In this document: positions 9,401-19,170 of the stretch, piece by piece
Layout: each line of letters opens with the position of its first letter
Numbering within the stretch: position 1 is the stretch's first letter
Assembly: GCF_002878395.1 (NCBI RefSeq)
Contig: NC_061115.1
Coordinates: 216,490,114 to 216,554,113, forward strand
DNA: 64,000 nt
Reading direction: 5' to 3'
DNA from: Capsicum annuum
Lineage: Eukaryota; Streptophyta; Magnoliopsida; Solanales; Solanaceae
Notes under the pieces: model-generated
What the model was told of the DNA's origin: nothing
Seen by the model: only the letters and a program-made list of their open reading frames with translations
Database searches by the model: none
Translations under genes and position numbers: made by a program

Positions 9401-9893
9401 GGGCCAAATCGGTGTGCTATAGCCCACGGTTCCGAGGTGTGCCCGGGGCCCGGCCATATTTTTGGCCAAAAATCGACCAGGGAACCTAGGTGGGTTGAGG
9501 AGCGGCCTAGTGTGGGCCTTAGGGGTCGGCGGGGCCATTTGGGTAGTCAAACGGGCGAAATGACGCAACAGGGTGAAACGGTACAACTGGGCGAAACGGC
9601 GCGAACGGGGTGTTTTTGGACCAAATAGATGTGCTATAGCCCACGGTTCCGGGGGTGGGTCTGGGGCTTGGGCGTGTTTTGGGTCAAAAATTGACTGGGA
9701 CGCCCCAGGCAGGCTTGGGAGTGGCCTAGTGTGGGCCTTTGATGTAAGCGGGGCCATTTGGGTGATCAATCAGGCGAAGCGGCGCGAACGAGTCTTTTTC
9801 GGGCCAAATCGGTGGGCTATAGCCCACGGTTCCGGGGGTGGATCTGGGGACGGGTGTGTTCTAGGCCGAAAATCGATCAGGGCGCCCCACGTC
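9401..9893. repeat. GC-rich tandem repeat, about 183-bp unit
   Basis: The motif CTATAGCCCACGGTTCC recurs three times, with the preceding CCAAAT box at about 9403, 9621 and 9803. Spacings are about 217 and 183 bp; the first unit has an extra short block of GGGCGAAACGG-like repeats. Each unit also carries GACC(or TCA)GGG, GGCCTAGTGTGGGCCTT and GGGGCCATTTGGGT. The composition is far richer in G+C than the surroundings. Long frames through it on both strands look like composition artefacts. I infer a satellite-type or LTR-derived tandem repeat. Confidence 0.7.
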
Positions 9894-10393
9894 ATGGTTT
9901 AGCCTCGGGCACAACAACTTGTGTTGTATTGTATGTTTTTGGGACAAGTCTACATAGTTTTCTTGTATAATTGTCTCGCTTGATTAAAGTATCTTTATAC
10001 CTTATATGTATTGTTTTTCCTTTCAGCTACAAATATAAGATTTTATCATTTTCACACAAAATTAACCATCAATGACAAATAAAAACCAAAACTAGGAGGG
10101 CCAAGAGAAGAATTAGGAGAAGAAACTTGACGTTTAAAGAAAAACATTCATGCAACTTGGGAATATTTTACTAGATAAAGTAAAACCTTTACTAATAGCA
10201 TCTTTGCTTTTCATGTACTCATGATCTAGGAAAAAATATTCTATCATGAACCACTTAGCATCTTTTTCTATATCACTTAGATACTTCAAAAAACCTACTC
10301 TTATATTCAATTGTGGTTTTCTTTTTTTTTGATACATCTCTAACTGAGTCATTTTTTTGTCCTTTCCAAATCCCTTTCTCAACTGTTGAATAT
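9894..10393. other. Non-coding flank of gypsy element 1
   Basis: The stretch begins with a roughly 27-bp block (TCATGGTTTAGCCTCGGGCA onward) that is repeated at 36984-37012. The rest is AT-rich. A 97-codon minus-strand frame runs to 10427 but enters the LTR and matches no family I know. Confidence 0.4.
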
Positions 10394-11632
10394 AGTCATT
10401 TGACCAGAGCTTTCTTCGGGTAACCACCTAACTCACATAAAGTCAAGCATTAAGCTCAACTCAATCAATCACATATCATAATCTGCAGGGTATCGTCATA
10501 CCCTACTTGAAAGTCATCAGTATCACATCAATTCTACAACTTCTCATGCCATTCACACCATGCACATATATAAGACTTTCACACACATCAAACACATGCT
10601 CCATGGTTCTCAAAATGTAATAGTTCAAGAAGTTTTATCATTTATGAGTAATATCATATCGATTTCAAAACCCATGCTCTCAATAGTTTAACACAAGTAT
10701 AATAAGGGGTATAAGACATTATCATGGGGATTTAAAGAATTCACAATCCATACACATTAGATCCTTTCTAAATTCAGATCACATATTCACAATTAAACCA
10801 TGAACATATATTCAAACAGACAACCCATGATATTTCAATATTTCTTTCAAAACCATATCACAAAACAAGTTATTGGTATTAAAATGAAAACTCCACTTGT
10901 AATAATATATATATACTTGTATAAATTTAAAGTCTTGTATGAATTCTTTCAAAAGCATGCCCATGAAATTTAGGACAACCCCACATACCTCTATATAAGA
11001 AATAAACGGATGTTTCTTGATGCCCACGGCTTGTGGATTTCAAATATCTAATTGATTTTGAAAATCCACGGTTGAATCTTGAGTTATTTGGGATTCTTGT
11101 TTGAAACTCTAGAGAGTTTTCTTGATGATTTTTGGTGCAAGTATGAATAATGTGCTTAATTGGGATAAAAGTCTCATTTTTATGCCGATAAGGGCGTGGA
11201 AAATACTTAAAACACCCTTAATGAGATGGAGTGTAGGTGCTGAAAAATTCCTAGGCATGCAGTAGACCATGCGTCTCATGCTCTATCCCACCGCGCTAGA
11301 GCATGCGACCCATGCTATATCGCATGTTGCTACCGTGCGTTGGACCATGCGACGCAAGCATATTGCATGGTGCTACTATTTTGGGCATCCAAACGTGCCC
11401 TAAATGAGGTCCAAAAATTTCAAAACTCACCCGAGATGTTCCATCGGCTGGCCCCATCGTAACGCAACAAAAAAATCTAAAATCCGAGGTCAAGGTCGAA
11501 AATAAATTCTCCGAAGTTTAGAAGCTAAAAATAATTCTAAATCTATTCTTACACTTAGAAAATTTTCAAGCTCTTAACTCAACAAGCACAGTATTACAAT
11601 ATAACACATGAAGAATTTCACGGGGTGTTACA
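10394..11632 (-). repeat. 3' LTR of gypsy 1, truncated at its outer end
   Basis: It is nearly identical to 20019-21259, ending CGGGGTGTTACA. Similarity begins abruptly at AGTCATTTGACC on both sides. The 5' LTR continues a further 848 bp to the left (19171-20018) with no counterpart here. This points to a deletion after insertion. Confidence 0.85.
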
Positions 11633-11652
11633 TTATCCCTCCCTTGGGATCA
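11633..11652 (-). other. Polypurine tract of gypsy 1
   Basis: On the minus strand CCCAAGGGAGGGATAA lies immediately before the LTR start TGTAACACCCCG. This is the expected site for plus-strand DNA priming. Confidence 0.75.
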
Positions 11653-11739
11653 TTCGTCCCCGAATGATGATGTGTAAAAACAGACAAGCATGATTCCAAG
11701 CACAATAAGGCATAGAAAAGAATAAAACAAGGATTGTAC

Positions 11740-12876
11740 CTTCCATATCATCATTCGTCGGATTAAATAAGCTTGGGTATCTAGCCCTCATGTCATCTTC
11801 TGATTCCCAAGTTGCTTCTTCAACCTTCTAATTTCTCCACAACAGTTTAACTGAGGCTATCGCTTTGCTCCTCAATCTTCTAACGTGGCGATCCAAAATT
11901 GCTATAGGTTCTTCTTCATAGGATAAGGAGTCTGTCACTTTGATTTCTTCAACAAGAAATACTAATAAATGGTGTCCAATACACTTTTTCAACATGGATA
12001 GGTGAAATACTGGGTGAACAAAACCTAAACTTGCAGGCAATTCTAACTCAAACGCAACCCTACCTATCCTTCTCACAATTTGGTATGGTCCTATGTAGCG
12101 AGGAGTCATCTTACCCTTCTTCCCGAACCGCATGACTCCCTTCATGGAAGAAACCTTAAGAAACACCAAATCTCCCACCTCAAACTCTAAATTTCTTCTC
12201 CTAACATCGGCGTAGGATTTTTGATGACTTTGGGCTGTATTAAGTCGGTCTCTAATGACTTTCATATCCTCTATTGCCTGATGAACAAGATCAGGCCCAA
12301 ACATCTGCATCTCACCCACTTCATACCACCCTATTAGTGACCTACATCTTCTCTCATACAACGCCTCAAATGGTGCCATCTTAATACTAGAATGGAAACT
12401 GTAATTATACGCGAACCCTATCAGGGGAAAGTGCTCCACCCAACTACCTTTAAAGTTTATCACATAGGCCCTCAACATGTCCTCAAGGGTCTGAATGGTG
12501 CGCTCGGCCTGCCCATCAGTCTGAGGGTGAAAAACAGTGCTTAGGTTTACTTGGGTACCTAAACCTCTTTGAAAAAATCTCCAAAACAGAGAAGAAAACT
12601 GTGTACCTCGGTCGGATATGATGAACACAAGTGCTCCATGCAAAAGAACTATTTTCGCAATGAACAGCTTGGCATAATCCTCTCACGAATAGTTAGTCCT
12701 GACAGGCAGAAAGTGGGCTGACTTGGTCAGCCTATCTACAATTACCCAAATAGAATCATACTGGTTTTGTGACCTCAGAAGTCCTGTAAGAAGTCCATAT
12801 TAATCATCTCCCACTTCCACAAGGGTAAAGCTATCTCTTGGGAAGAACCACTTGGCCTCAAATGCTCTACTTTAAC
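11740..12876 (-). pseudogene. Integrase and chromodomain of gypsy 1
   Basis: The frame 12643-11828 encodes the C-terminal part of the integrase core (SDRGTQF, then FHPQTDGQAERTIQTLEDML) and the GPY-type region (PRYIGPYQIVRRIGRVAFEL), then HPVFHLSMLKKC and a chromodomain start (YEEEPIAILDRHVRRL). The frame stops at TAG after LLWRN, but the next codons read KVEEATWESEDDM, the rest of the chromodomain. A glutamine codon there most likely became TAG. The integrase core start (12644-12876) is open only in pieces. The family joins element cDNA to host DNA, and the chromodomain guides it to heterochromatin. Confidence 0.85.
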
Positions 12877-13973
12877 TTATTGGCAATTCAAACACTTGGA
12901 AACAAAGTTAGCCATATCACGCTTCATAGTATTCCACCAATACATAGATTTCAGATCATGATACATCTTAGTAGATCCTGGGTGAACAACATACCTCGAA
13001 GTGTGAGCTTCGTCAAGGATTATCTCCTGCAAACCATCAATATCTGGAACACATAATCTACCTTGATACCTCAAAATACCATCACCACCAATTTCGAAGG
13101 ACATCACCTTTTGCTGACCCACATCTTTCTTGATCTGCATGAAAATGGGATCTTCAATCTGCTTCTCTTTAAATTCTGCACAAAGGGAAGATTTAGCTAT
13201 CTCATGAACAACCATTCCCCCATCTTTGAAATCCAAGAGTAGCACTCCTAGATTTGCAAGCCGGTGAATATCCTTTACCATCTCCCTCTTTTCTTTCTCA
13301 ACATGAGAAAGACTGCCCATAGACAACCTACTAAGGCTGTTAGCTACCATATTTTCCTTGCTCGGATGATAGTGCAGGCTCATATCGTAATCCTTTAGCA
13401 ATTTCATCCAGCGCCTCTGCCTGAGGTTCAATTCTTTCTGCGAGAAAACATACTGTAAACTCTTGTGGTCAGTGAATATATCAACATGTACCCCATACAA
13501 ATAGTGTCTCTAGATCTTAAGTGCAAAAACCATAGCTGCTAACTCCAAGTCATGAGTAGGGTAGTTTCGCTCGTGCACCTTTAACTGCAGAGATGCATAA
13601 GCTACTACCTTACCATACTGCATAAGTACACAGCCAAGTCCCACTCGGGACGTATCACAATATGCAACAAAACCCTCTGTACCTTCCAGAAGAGTCAAAA
13701 TAGGAGCAATAGTCAGCTTTTCTTTCAACTTCTTAAAACTATTCCCACAAGATTCAGAGCACAAAAACTTCATCTTCTTTTGAGTCAACTTAGTAAGTGG
13801 TGCAGCTATGAAAAAAAAAACTCTCTATGAACCTTCTGTAATAACCACCAAACCCAAGAAGCTCTGAATATCGGTTGGAGTCGTGGATCTAGGCCATTTC
13901 CTCACTGCCTCAACCTTTTGGGGATCAACCCGTATCCCCTCACTAGACACAATATGCCCCAAGAAAGCAATAG
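12877..13973 (-). pseudogene. RT thumb, RNase H and integrase zinc finger of gypsy 1
   Basis: The frame 13788-13510 carries the RT/RNase H junction with [20 protein letters not shown] and [14 protein letters not shown], then TAG where relatives have Trp before RHYLYG. The frame 13500-12877 continues with [20 protein letters not shown], the RNase H end and the integrase HHCC finger (HPGSTKMYHDL, then KCLNCQ), ending at TAA followed by VKVEHLRPSG. Both stops look like single C-to-T or G-to-A changes. The region 13789-13973 holds degenerate RT. Confidence 0.85.
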
Positions 13974-13976
13974 CAT

Positions 13977-14368
13977 TCAGCTAGAATTCACACTTGGAGA
14001 ATTTTGCGTACAACTTATGATCTCTGAGAGTCTAAGAATAGAGCGGAGGTGATTGGCATGGTCCTCAATTTTGGAGTAAATCAAGATGTCATCAATAAAA
14101 AATATAACAAACAGATCTGGGAATGGATGAAAGACCCTACTCATTAGATCCATGAAAGCTGCAGGAGAGTTAGTCGAACCGAAAGACATGACTAAGAATT
14201 CATAATGACCATATCTGGTTTGAAAAGCTATTTTTGGAATGTCTGACTCCCTAACTTTCAATTGATGATATCTCGAATGAAGGTCTATTTTAGAAAAATA
14301 CTTAGCACCCTAAAGTTCATCAAAGAGGTCATCAATTCTAGGAAGAGGATATTAATTTTTAATAGTGA
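13977..14368 (-). pseudogene. Reverse transcriptase, downstream part (gypsy 1)
   Basis: The frame contains the palm region [17 protein letters not shown] and the catalytic FIDDILIYS (chromovirus form of the YxDD motif). Codons up to 14368 continue the RT fingers/palm to the point where the solo LTR was inserted. The rest of the domain resumes at 16943. Confidence 0.85.
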
Positions 14369-15856
14369 CCTTATATAATGCCCCGATTATCTGAACCGGA
14401 ATACTACACGGTGCTCATGACCCCGAAGGACCATAAGCTAACCCATGACTAATACTTGTACCTATATACTGCAATATAAGACATAATAATGCGTAAAACA
14501 GAAATAATAGGCCATAAGGTTCAACTGAATAAAATATAACATCCATGTGGGTGAAACGTACCCAAAACAACTGAAGTCTGAATCAAATCTGAACTAAATC
14601 TGAAAGCCTCTAAATAGTGTCTGAAATAAGAAGTTGAAGGAACATGTCTCCAACTAACTCCGTAAACTGAAAGATAACTAAAATAATAAATGAATCAAAC
14701 TGCAACTCTGTATGCTGGAATACGATTGCTACTGCTGGTCTGGAACTTGTATCTCTGAACTTATGGTATAACATGAAAAAAAAGCACCATAGCGCAAATG
14801 CATCAATACGTGGAAATGTACTGAGTATACGAGTGAGGTAGGCTAAATCCAAAAGGGGTTTACATGTATGAGCAATGCTAACTGACTGACTGATATGAAT
14901 GTAAGAGTGCAAACATGCACACATAGTAACTGGAATCATAAATACGTGATAGTTAAATCTGTACGCTAATACATGGTTTACTGATAACTAACATGACGGA
15001 TACTGTAATTCTGATAACATGGGCAACTGTGTCTGACAGTCCTAAATTTGATGGAACTATCTGAGTTCTGTATTGTGACTGAATTGACTGTATCTAACAG
15101 TCATGATATACTGAAATTTGAAGAACTATTTAAGTTATTTTACTGAGACTGATATTGAAAATATAGGAGGTAGTTGTTTAACCGACATGCCCGATATGTG
15201 CCATTATGGCTAAGCTGGGGTCCAATCTCTGCCCTAACTGAAAGAGTGTCAATACCGCACCATTGGTATAGACAACTGTGGGTAACCCCCATCTCACAGT
15301 ATTCTCAAAAGAGAATGGTGGGCCCGTTATCTGACAGTGCTAAGACACCTCATCAACCCTCATCTAATAGTATTGATGTCTCAACCTATGCTATCTACAT
15401 AGTTCTGGAATACAAGGATGACTGCTAAGAATCACACCCTTATCTGGCAGTGTGTGTTCCCATCCTTGGGTTCACTCAGCGCTAACTTCTACTCCCATCT
15501 GAAGTGACTGAACATGATTAACTGAATCGACATAGACTGAGTTTACTAAATTTCGTTGACTGACGAAATATAACTGATATCTGATAACTAACTGAGATCA
15601 TGAGGTTTCCTGAGTCACATGACTGACTGTATTCTACTAAATCATGGCTTGATTTTGGATTTCATGAAACATGACATGGCTCTAGGCACACAGCTATATT
15701 TTTTGGGTACGAATACCCCCAGGACTCGATAGAAGGAAACTGACACACATGACTGACTTAATCACAAGATTGGAGTTCACACTTCAAAACACCATAGGTA
15801 GGGGATAGCATATCACATGTAGTTTTTCAACATCTTGTGCATGGTAGGGAGTGCAT

Positions 15857-15858
<2 letters not shown>

Positions 15859-15892
<34 letters not shown>
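15859..15892. repeat. (AT)n microsatellite
   Basis: An uninterrupted AT dinucleotide run of about 34 bp inside the solo LTR. Confidence 0.9.
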
Positions 15893-15894
<2 letters not shown>

Positions 15895-16529
15895 TGTACA
15901 TATTGTATAACTCCATTATCATGAATGCTTCATACCACAACAATAGCAACACTACACTAGCATGGAATTCATATTGAATTATAATAGTTAACATTGACCT
16001 GTCATTTAGATACTTTAGAATCATGAAACATGAATTTCTAGCATCCTAAGCATTTTATCAAAGACCTTGCATGCACTCTTTAAGGCATAGGTATATTCAT
16101 AAGTATCACCACATTAAACGACTCAAATTCATGGGTTCCAACTAACATGATCATAATCTCAATAAAAATACATCAAAATATTACTTTACAACACAAATAA
16201 CAACCACCAACATGTATAAAATCATATCACCATGAAACAATCATAATTTAGTATTTAAAGATTAATTATTGAACTCCACGGACGAGAGGAATCCATGAAT
16301 GAACACTACGCATACCTTAGATTAAGAATTCATGGAATTTACGGTGGAATTTTCCTGAAACTTGAAACCCCCAATTGAACCCTAGACTTGTTCTTGATGT
16401 TTCTTGAGTGAATTTTGATGAAAAGTAGTGTAATTAGCTGATTTGGGGCCTCAATCCCATGTTTGGGACTTATATATGGATGAAAATTGACCAAAATGCC
16501 CTCAAGGACACAGAGCTGGATTGCAGAAA

Positions 16530-16690
16530 TTGGCCTGGGGCGATCCAGGGGGTAGCGCCTGCCTTATAGCACACTATCCACCAGGCGGTGCCTGCCTTAT
16601 AGCCCGCTATCCACCAGGCAGCACCTGTCCTATAGCGGTGCTCTAGCTGGGGTGACGCGGGCTTATTGCCCTGAGCTACTGTTTTGAAAA
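16530..16690. repeat. GC-rich subrepeats in solo LTR
   Basis: Units built on GCGCCTGCCTTATAGC and CTATCCACCAGGCGG repeat about three times. The block lies about 50-200 bp upstream (element sense) of a TATATATGG-like TATA box near 16477, the same relative place as GC-rich blocks in the other LTRs. Confidence 0.6.
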
Positions 16691-16937
16691 CCCAAACATG
16701 CCCTTACGCTATCCGAAAAATTCTAAAACTTAACCGGAATGTACTACGACCTTGCCCTATTGCAACGCAACTTGAAAATCCAAAAACAAAGGTCGGGAAG
16801 GTCGTCAAATAAATCCCCAAAGTTTGGAGGTCTAAAATGAGACTAAGTTTTGAACAATTTTCAAAATTTTCTAAGTCTTGGAGCTTGAGAAGCTTAAAGA
16901 GATGAATTCTAGACTTAAGATTTTAATGGGCCTTACA

Positions 16938-17286
16938 CCTTATTCAGCTGACGGTAATCTATGTGCATACGTAGGGAACCAACTTTCTTTCACACGAAGA
17001 GTACAAGTGCACCCCAGGGAGAAACACTAGGTCTGATAAAACCTTTATCTAGAAGATCTGCTAGCTATTCTTTCAACTCTTTTAGCTCTGCAGGAGCCAT
17101 TCTATATGGCGGAATAGAAATAGGACGGGTATCTGGCAACACATTAATGCCAAAATATATCTCCCTATCAGGTGGAATTCCTGGGAGATCATCTGGAAAA
17201 AATTCTGGGAATTCATATACTACAGGGAGAGACTGAAGAGGAAGACTTTCGGCATTAGAATCTTTAACCCAAATAAGATAATACAA
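16938..17286 (-). pseudogene. Reverse transcriptase, N-terminal part (gypsy 1)
   Basis: It contains the RT linker PVVYEFPEFFPDDLPGIPPD, then the start of the polymerase (RPISIPPYRMAPAELKELKE), then the conserved region up to GCTGACGGTAATC, where the solo LTR interrupts it. A stop follows ELKE at 17065. It is separated from the protease by a TGA at 17284-17286. Confidence 0.85.
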
Positions 17287-17757
17287 TCAACCCTTGGAAA
17301 TAATTTTATGAGCTCTAAGATAAGATATGAAGTGCCCTATAGGTTCTAAAGACTTCCCTTCACACTCTATTGCTGGCTTATTCAGAGAAGAAAAAGTAAC
17401 CTTTCGGGTTCTATAGTCTATTGTGGCATAACAACGATGGAGCCAATCCATCCCTAGGATCGCATCAAAAGCAACCATATCAAGTTCTATGAGGTTTGAC
17501 ACATTATCCCTACTAAGAATAGACATAACACAATTTTTGTACATCCTCCTAGCACCAACAGAATCACCCATTAGAGTGGAAATAGAGAAAGGTTCTGTAA
17601 TCACATCGGGCTGAAACCTAAAACCAACAGCCACATATGGCGTCAAATAAGATAAGGTAGACCTGGGATCAAGCAACACATATACATCATGGGAAAATAT
17701 TTGTAACGTACCAATAACCACATCTGGTGAGGCCTCTGGCTCCTGGCGGTTGGTCAA
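17287..17757 (-). pseudogene. Aspartic protease region of gypsy 1
   Basis: The active-site region reads VLLDPRSTLSYLTP. Most relatives have D-[ST/P]-G-[AS]-T, so the glycine of the catalytic triplet is replaced by arginine here. The downstream DAILGMDWLHRCYATIDYR is typical of this protease. The frame ends in TGA after HKIISKG just before the RT linker, where relatives read through. Activity is unlikely. Confidence 0.8.
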
Positions 17758-19080
17758 AGCATACAGCCGGTTGCGACCGCTCTCGTCAGCTGAAGTAGCT
17801 CCCTTCTGAGGTGCTGGTGCGGAAGAATTTTCCTATGAATTGGCTCCCACAACATTACCTCCTGTAACAGGGCAATCTCTCTGAATGTGTCCTACCTGAC
17901 TGCAGGAATAACAATTTCTCCTCTCAAAGTAACACTTTCCTGGATGATTCTTCCCACAGGTGTTACAATGGGGAAAAGATCTAGCGGGCTGCGCCACACT
18001 ACCTTGTGACTGAGTATCCTAAGTTATGGGTTCATGACTAGTCTGAAAACTCTAAGATCACCTATCAACTAGGGGTCTGGGCGCTGGGGCGCTAGCTGCA
18101 GACTGCGCCTTGCCCCAAAACTTCTTCTTTTGTGATTTTTTATTACAATTACCGCTCTGCTGCTGACTGGGGTCCTGATCCGCTGTTCTGGCTCTCTTCG
18201 TCTATCTATCCTTCTCCCTAGACTCGATAATTTTCTTTTTCTTCTCTTCAGCTAGCTGCATGTGGACTGATATCCTAGCATGATCCATATCCCTATTTAG
18301 CATCACCCTTTGGCATTCAAGCGCTAGATCTTTGGAAAGGCCGGATGTAAATTTCCTCATCCAGGCTCTCATATTACTTTGTCACTTCTGGTGCATAATG
18401 AGCCAGCTGATTAAACTTCAGAGTGTACTCCTGAACACTCATCTTCCCCTGTTTAAGATTCATGAATTCTCTTCTTTGGCTTTCCTCAACTCTAGAGGAA
18501 AGAATCAATCAAGAAAAGCTTCCACAAACTCATCCCAAACTATGGGCTCAGCACTCTCCACTTTTGCATCCTTCCATTCGTTCTACCATTGGCTCGCTAT
18601 ATCCTTAAGCTGGTATGATGCTAACTTAGCCCCTTCCACCTGATCCATATGCATTACTTTGAAAATCTTCTCCATTTCATCTACGAACTCCTGTGGGTCC
18701 CCTTCTACTTTAGTGCCAAAAAATTTGGGCGGGTTTATTCTCATAAACTGGCCCACCCTAGTAGCCTTAGAAGTGACAAATGAGGACCCAGTATCTTCTG
18801 ACCTCTGAGTCTATGAAGCTGCCAGTTGTGCAAGCATGTTAATAGACTGCCTGAATTCTGCATTCGATATGTCCCTCTGAGAAGACTGGGGACGATTAAC
18901 ATTTGTCCTGGGAGCTCGAGGAGGACTGGTTGGGACTGGAGGTAGTCCCGAAGTAGGAACAGGTTTTGGAGTTTGCGCTCTATTACGGGTCTATATCCCA
19001 TGGGTGGGGTAAACTTTATCTTCCTGAGTTTCCTGGTTGTTGGAATGACGATAAACGTCTGGTAGCCTCCTGCTTATAAG
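17758..19080 (-). pseudogene. Gag of gypsy 1, broken
   Basis: Two CCHC-like zinc knuckles are readable on the minus strand near 17880-17965: CNTCGKNHPGKC and the canonical CYSCSQVGHIQRDC (C-X2-C-X4-H-X4-C). Upstream (18200-18700) are fragments of the gag capsid region, broken by several stops and shifts. Gag packages the element RNA. Confidence 0.75.
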
Positions 19081-19154
19081 TATGGTGTGCTACACAATCA
19101 TAAACAAGACTCTACCCGATGCACTTTCGCAGACACCCTGGGATCATGAACCAT

Positions 19155-19166
19155 GCCCTGATACCA
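19155..19166 (-). other. Primer binding site of gypsy 1
   Basis: On the minus strand TGGTATCAGGGC matches 11 of 12 bases of TGGTATCAGAGC, the site for initiator tRNA-Met. It lies 4 bp inside the 5' LTR end GTCGTGACA. Confidence 0.85.
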
Positions 19167-19170
19167 AGTT

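Larger units (their letters stand above)
14374..16937 (-). mobile_element. Solo LTR inserted in the RT of gypsy 1
   Basis: It is a 2564-bp segment with ends TATAATGCCCCG (probably a mutated TG start) and GGGCCTTACA. It is flanked by the 5-bp target duplication CCTTA (14369-14373 and 16938-16942). Its sequence matches the LTRs at 48642 and 58789 along the length, including GGTGCTCATGACCCCGAAGG and CCATAAGGTTCA. No internal coding region remains, so it is a product of LTR-LTR recombination. Removing it rejoins the RT reading of gypsy 1. Confidence 0.9.

Noticed and set aside
9356..9970. Long overlapping frames on both strands in the GC-rich repeat
   Set aside because: Frames follow the repeat unit, are open because stop codons are rare in GC-rich DNA, and differ between units.
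10134..10427. 97-codon minus-strand frame next to the truncated LTR
   Set aside because: It runs into LTR sequence at its start and matches no family I recognise; likely chance.
14374..16937. Full retroelement rather than a solo LTR
   Set aside because: It is colinear with a single LTR of gypsy 2 from end to end, with 5-bp target copies at its borders and no internal region.
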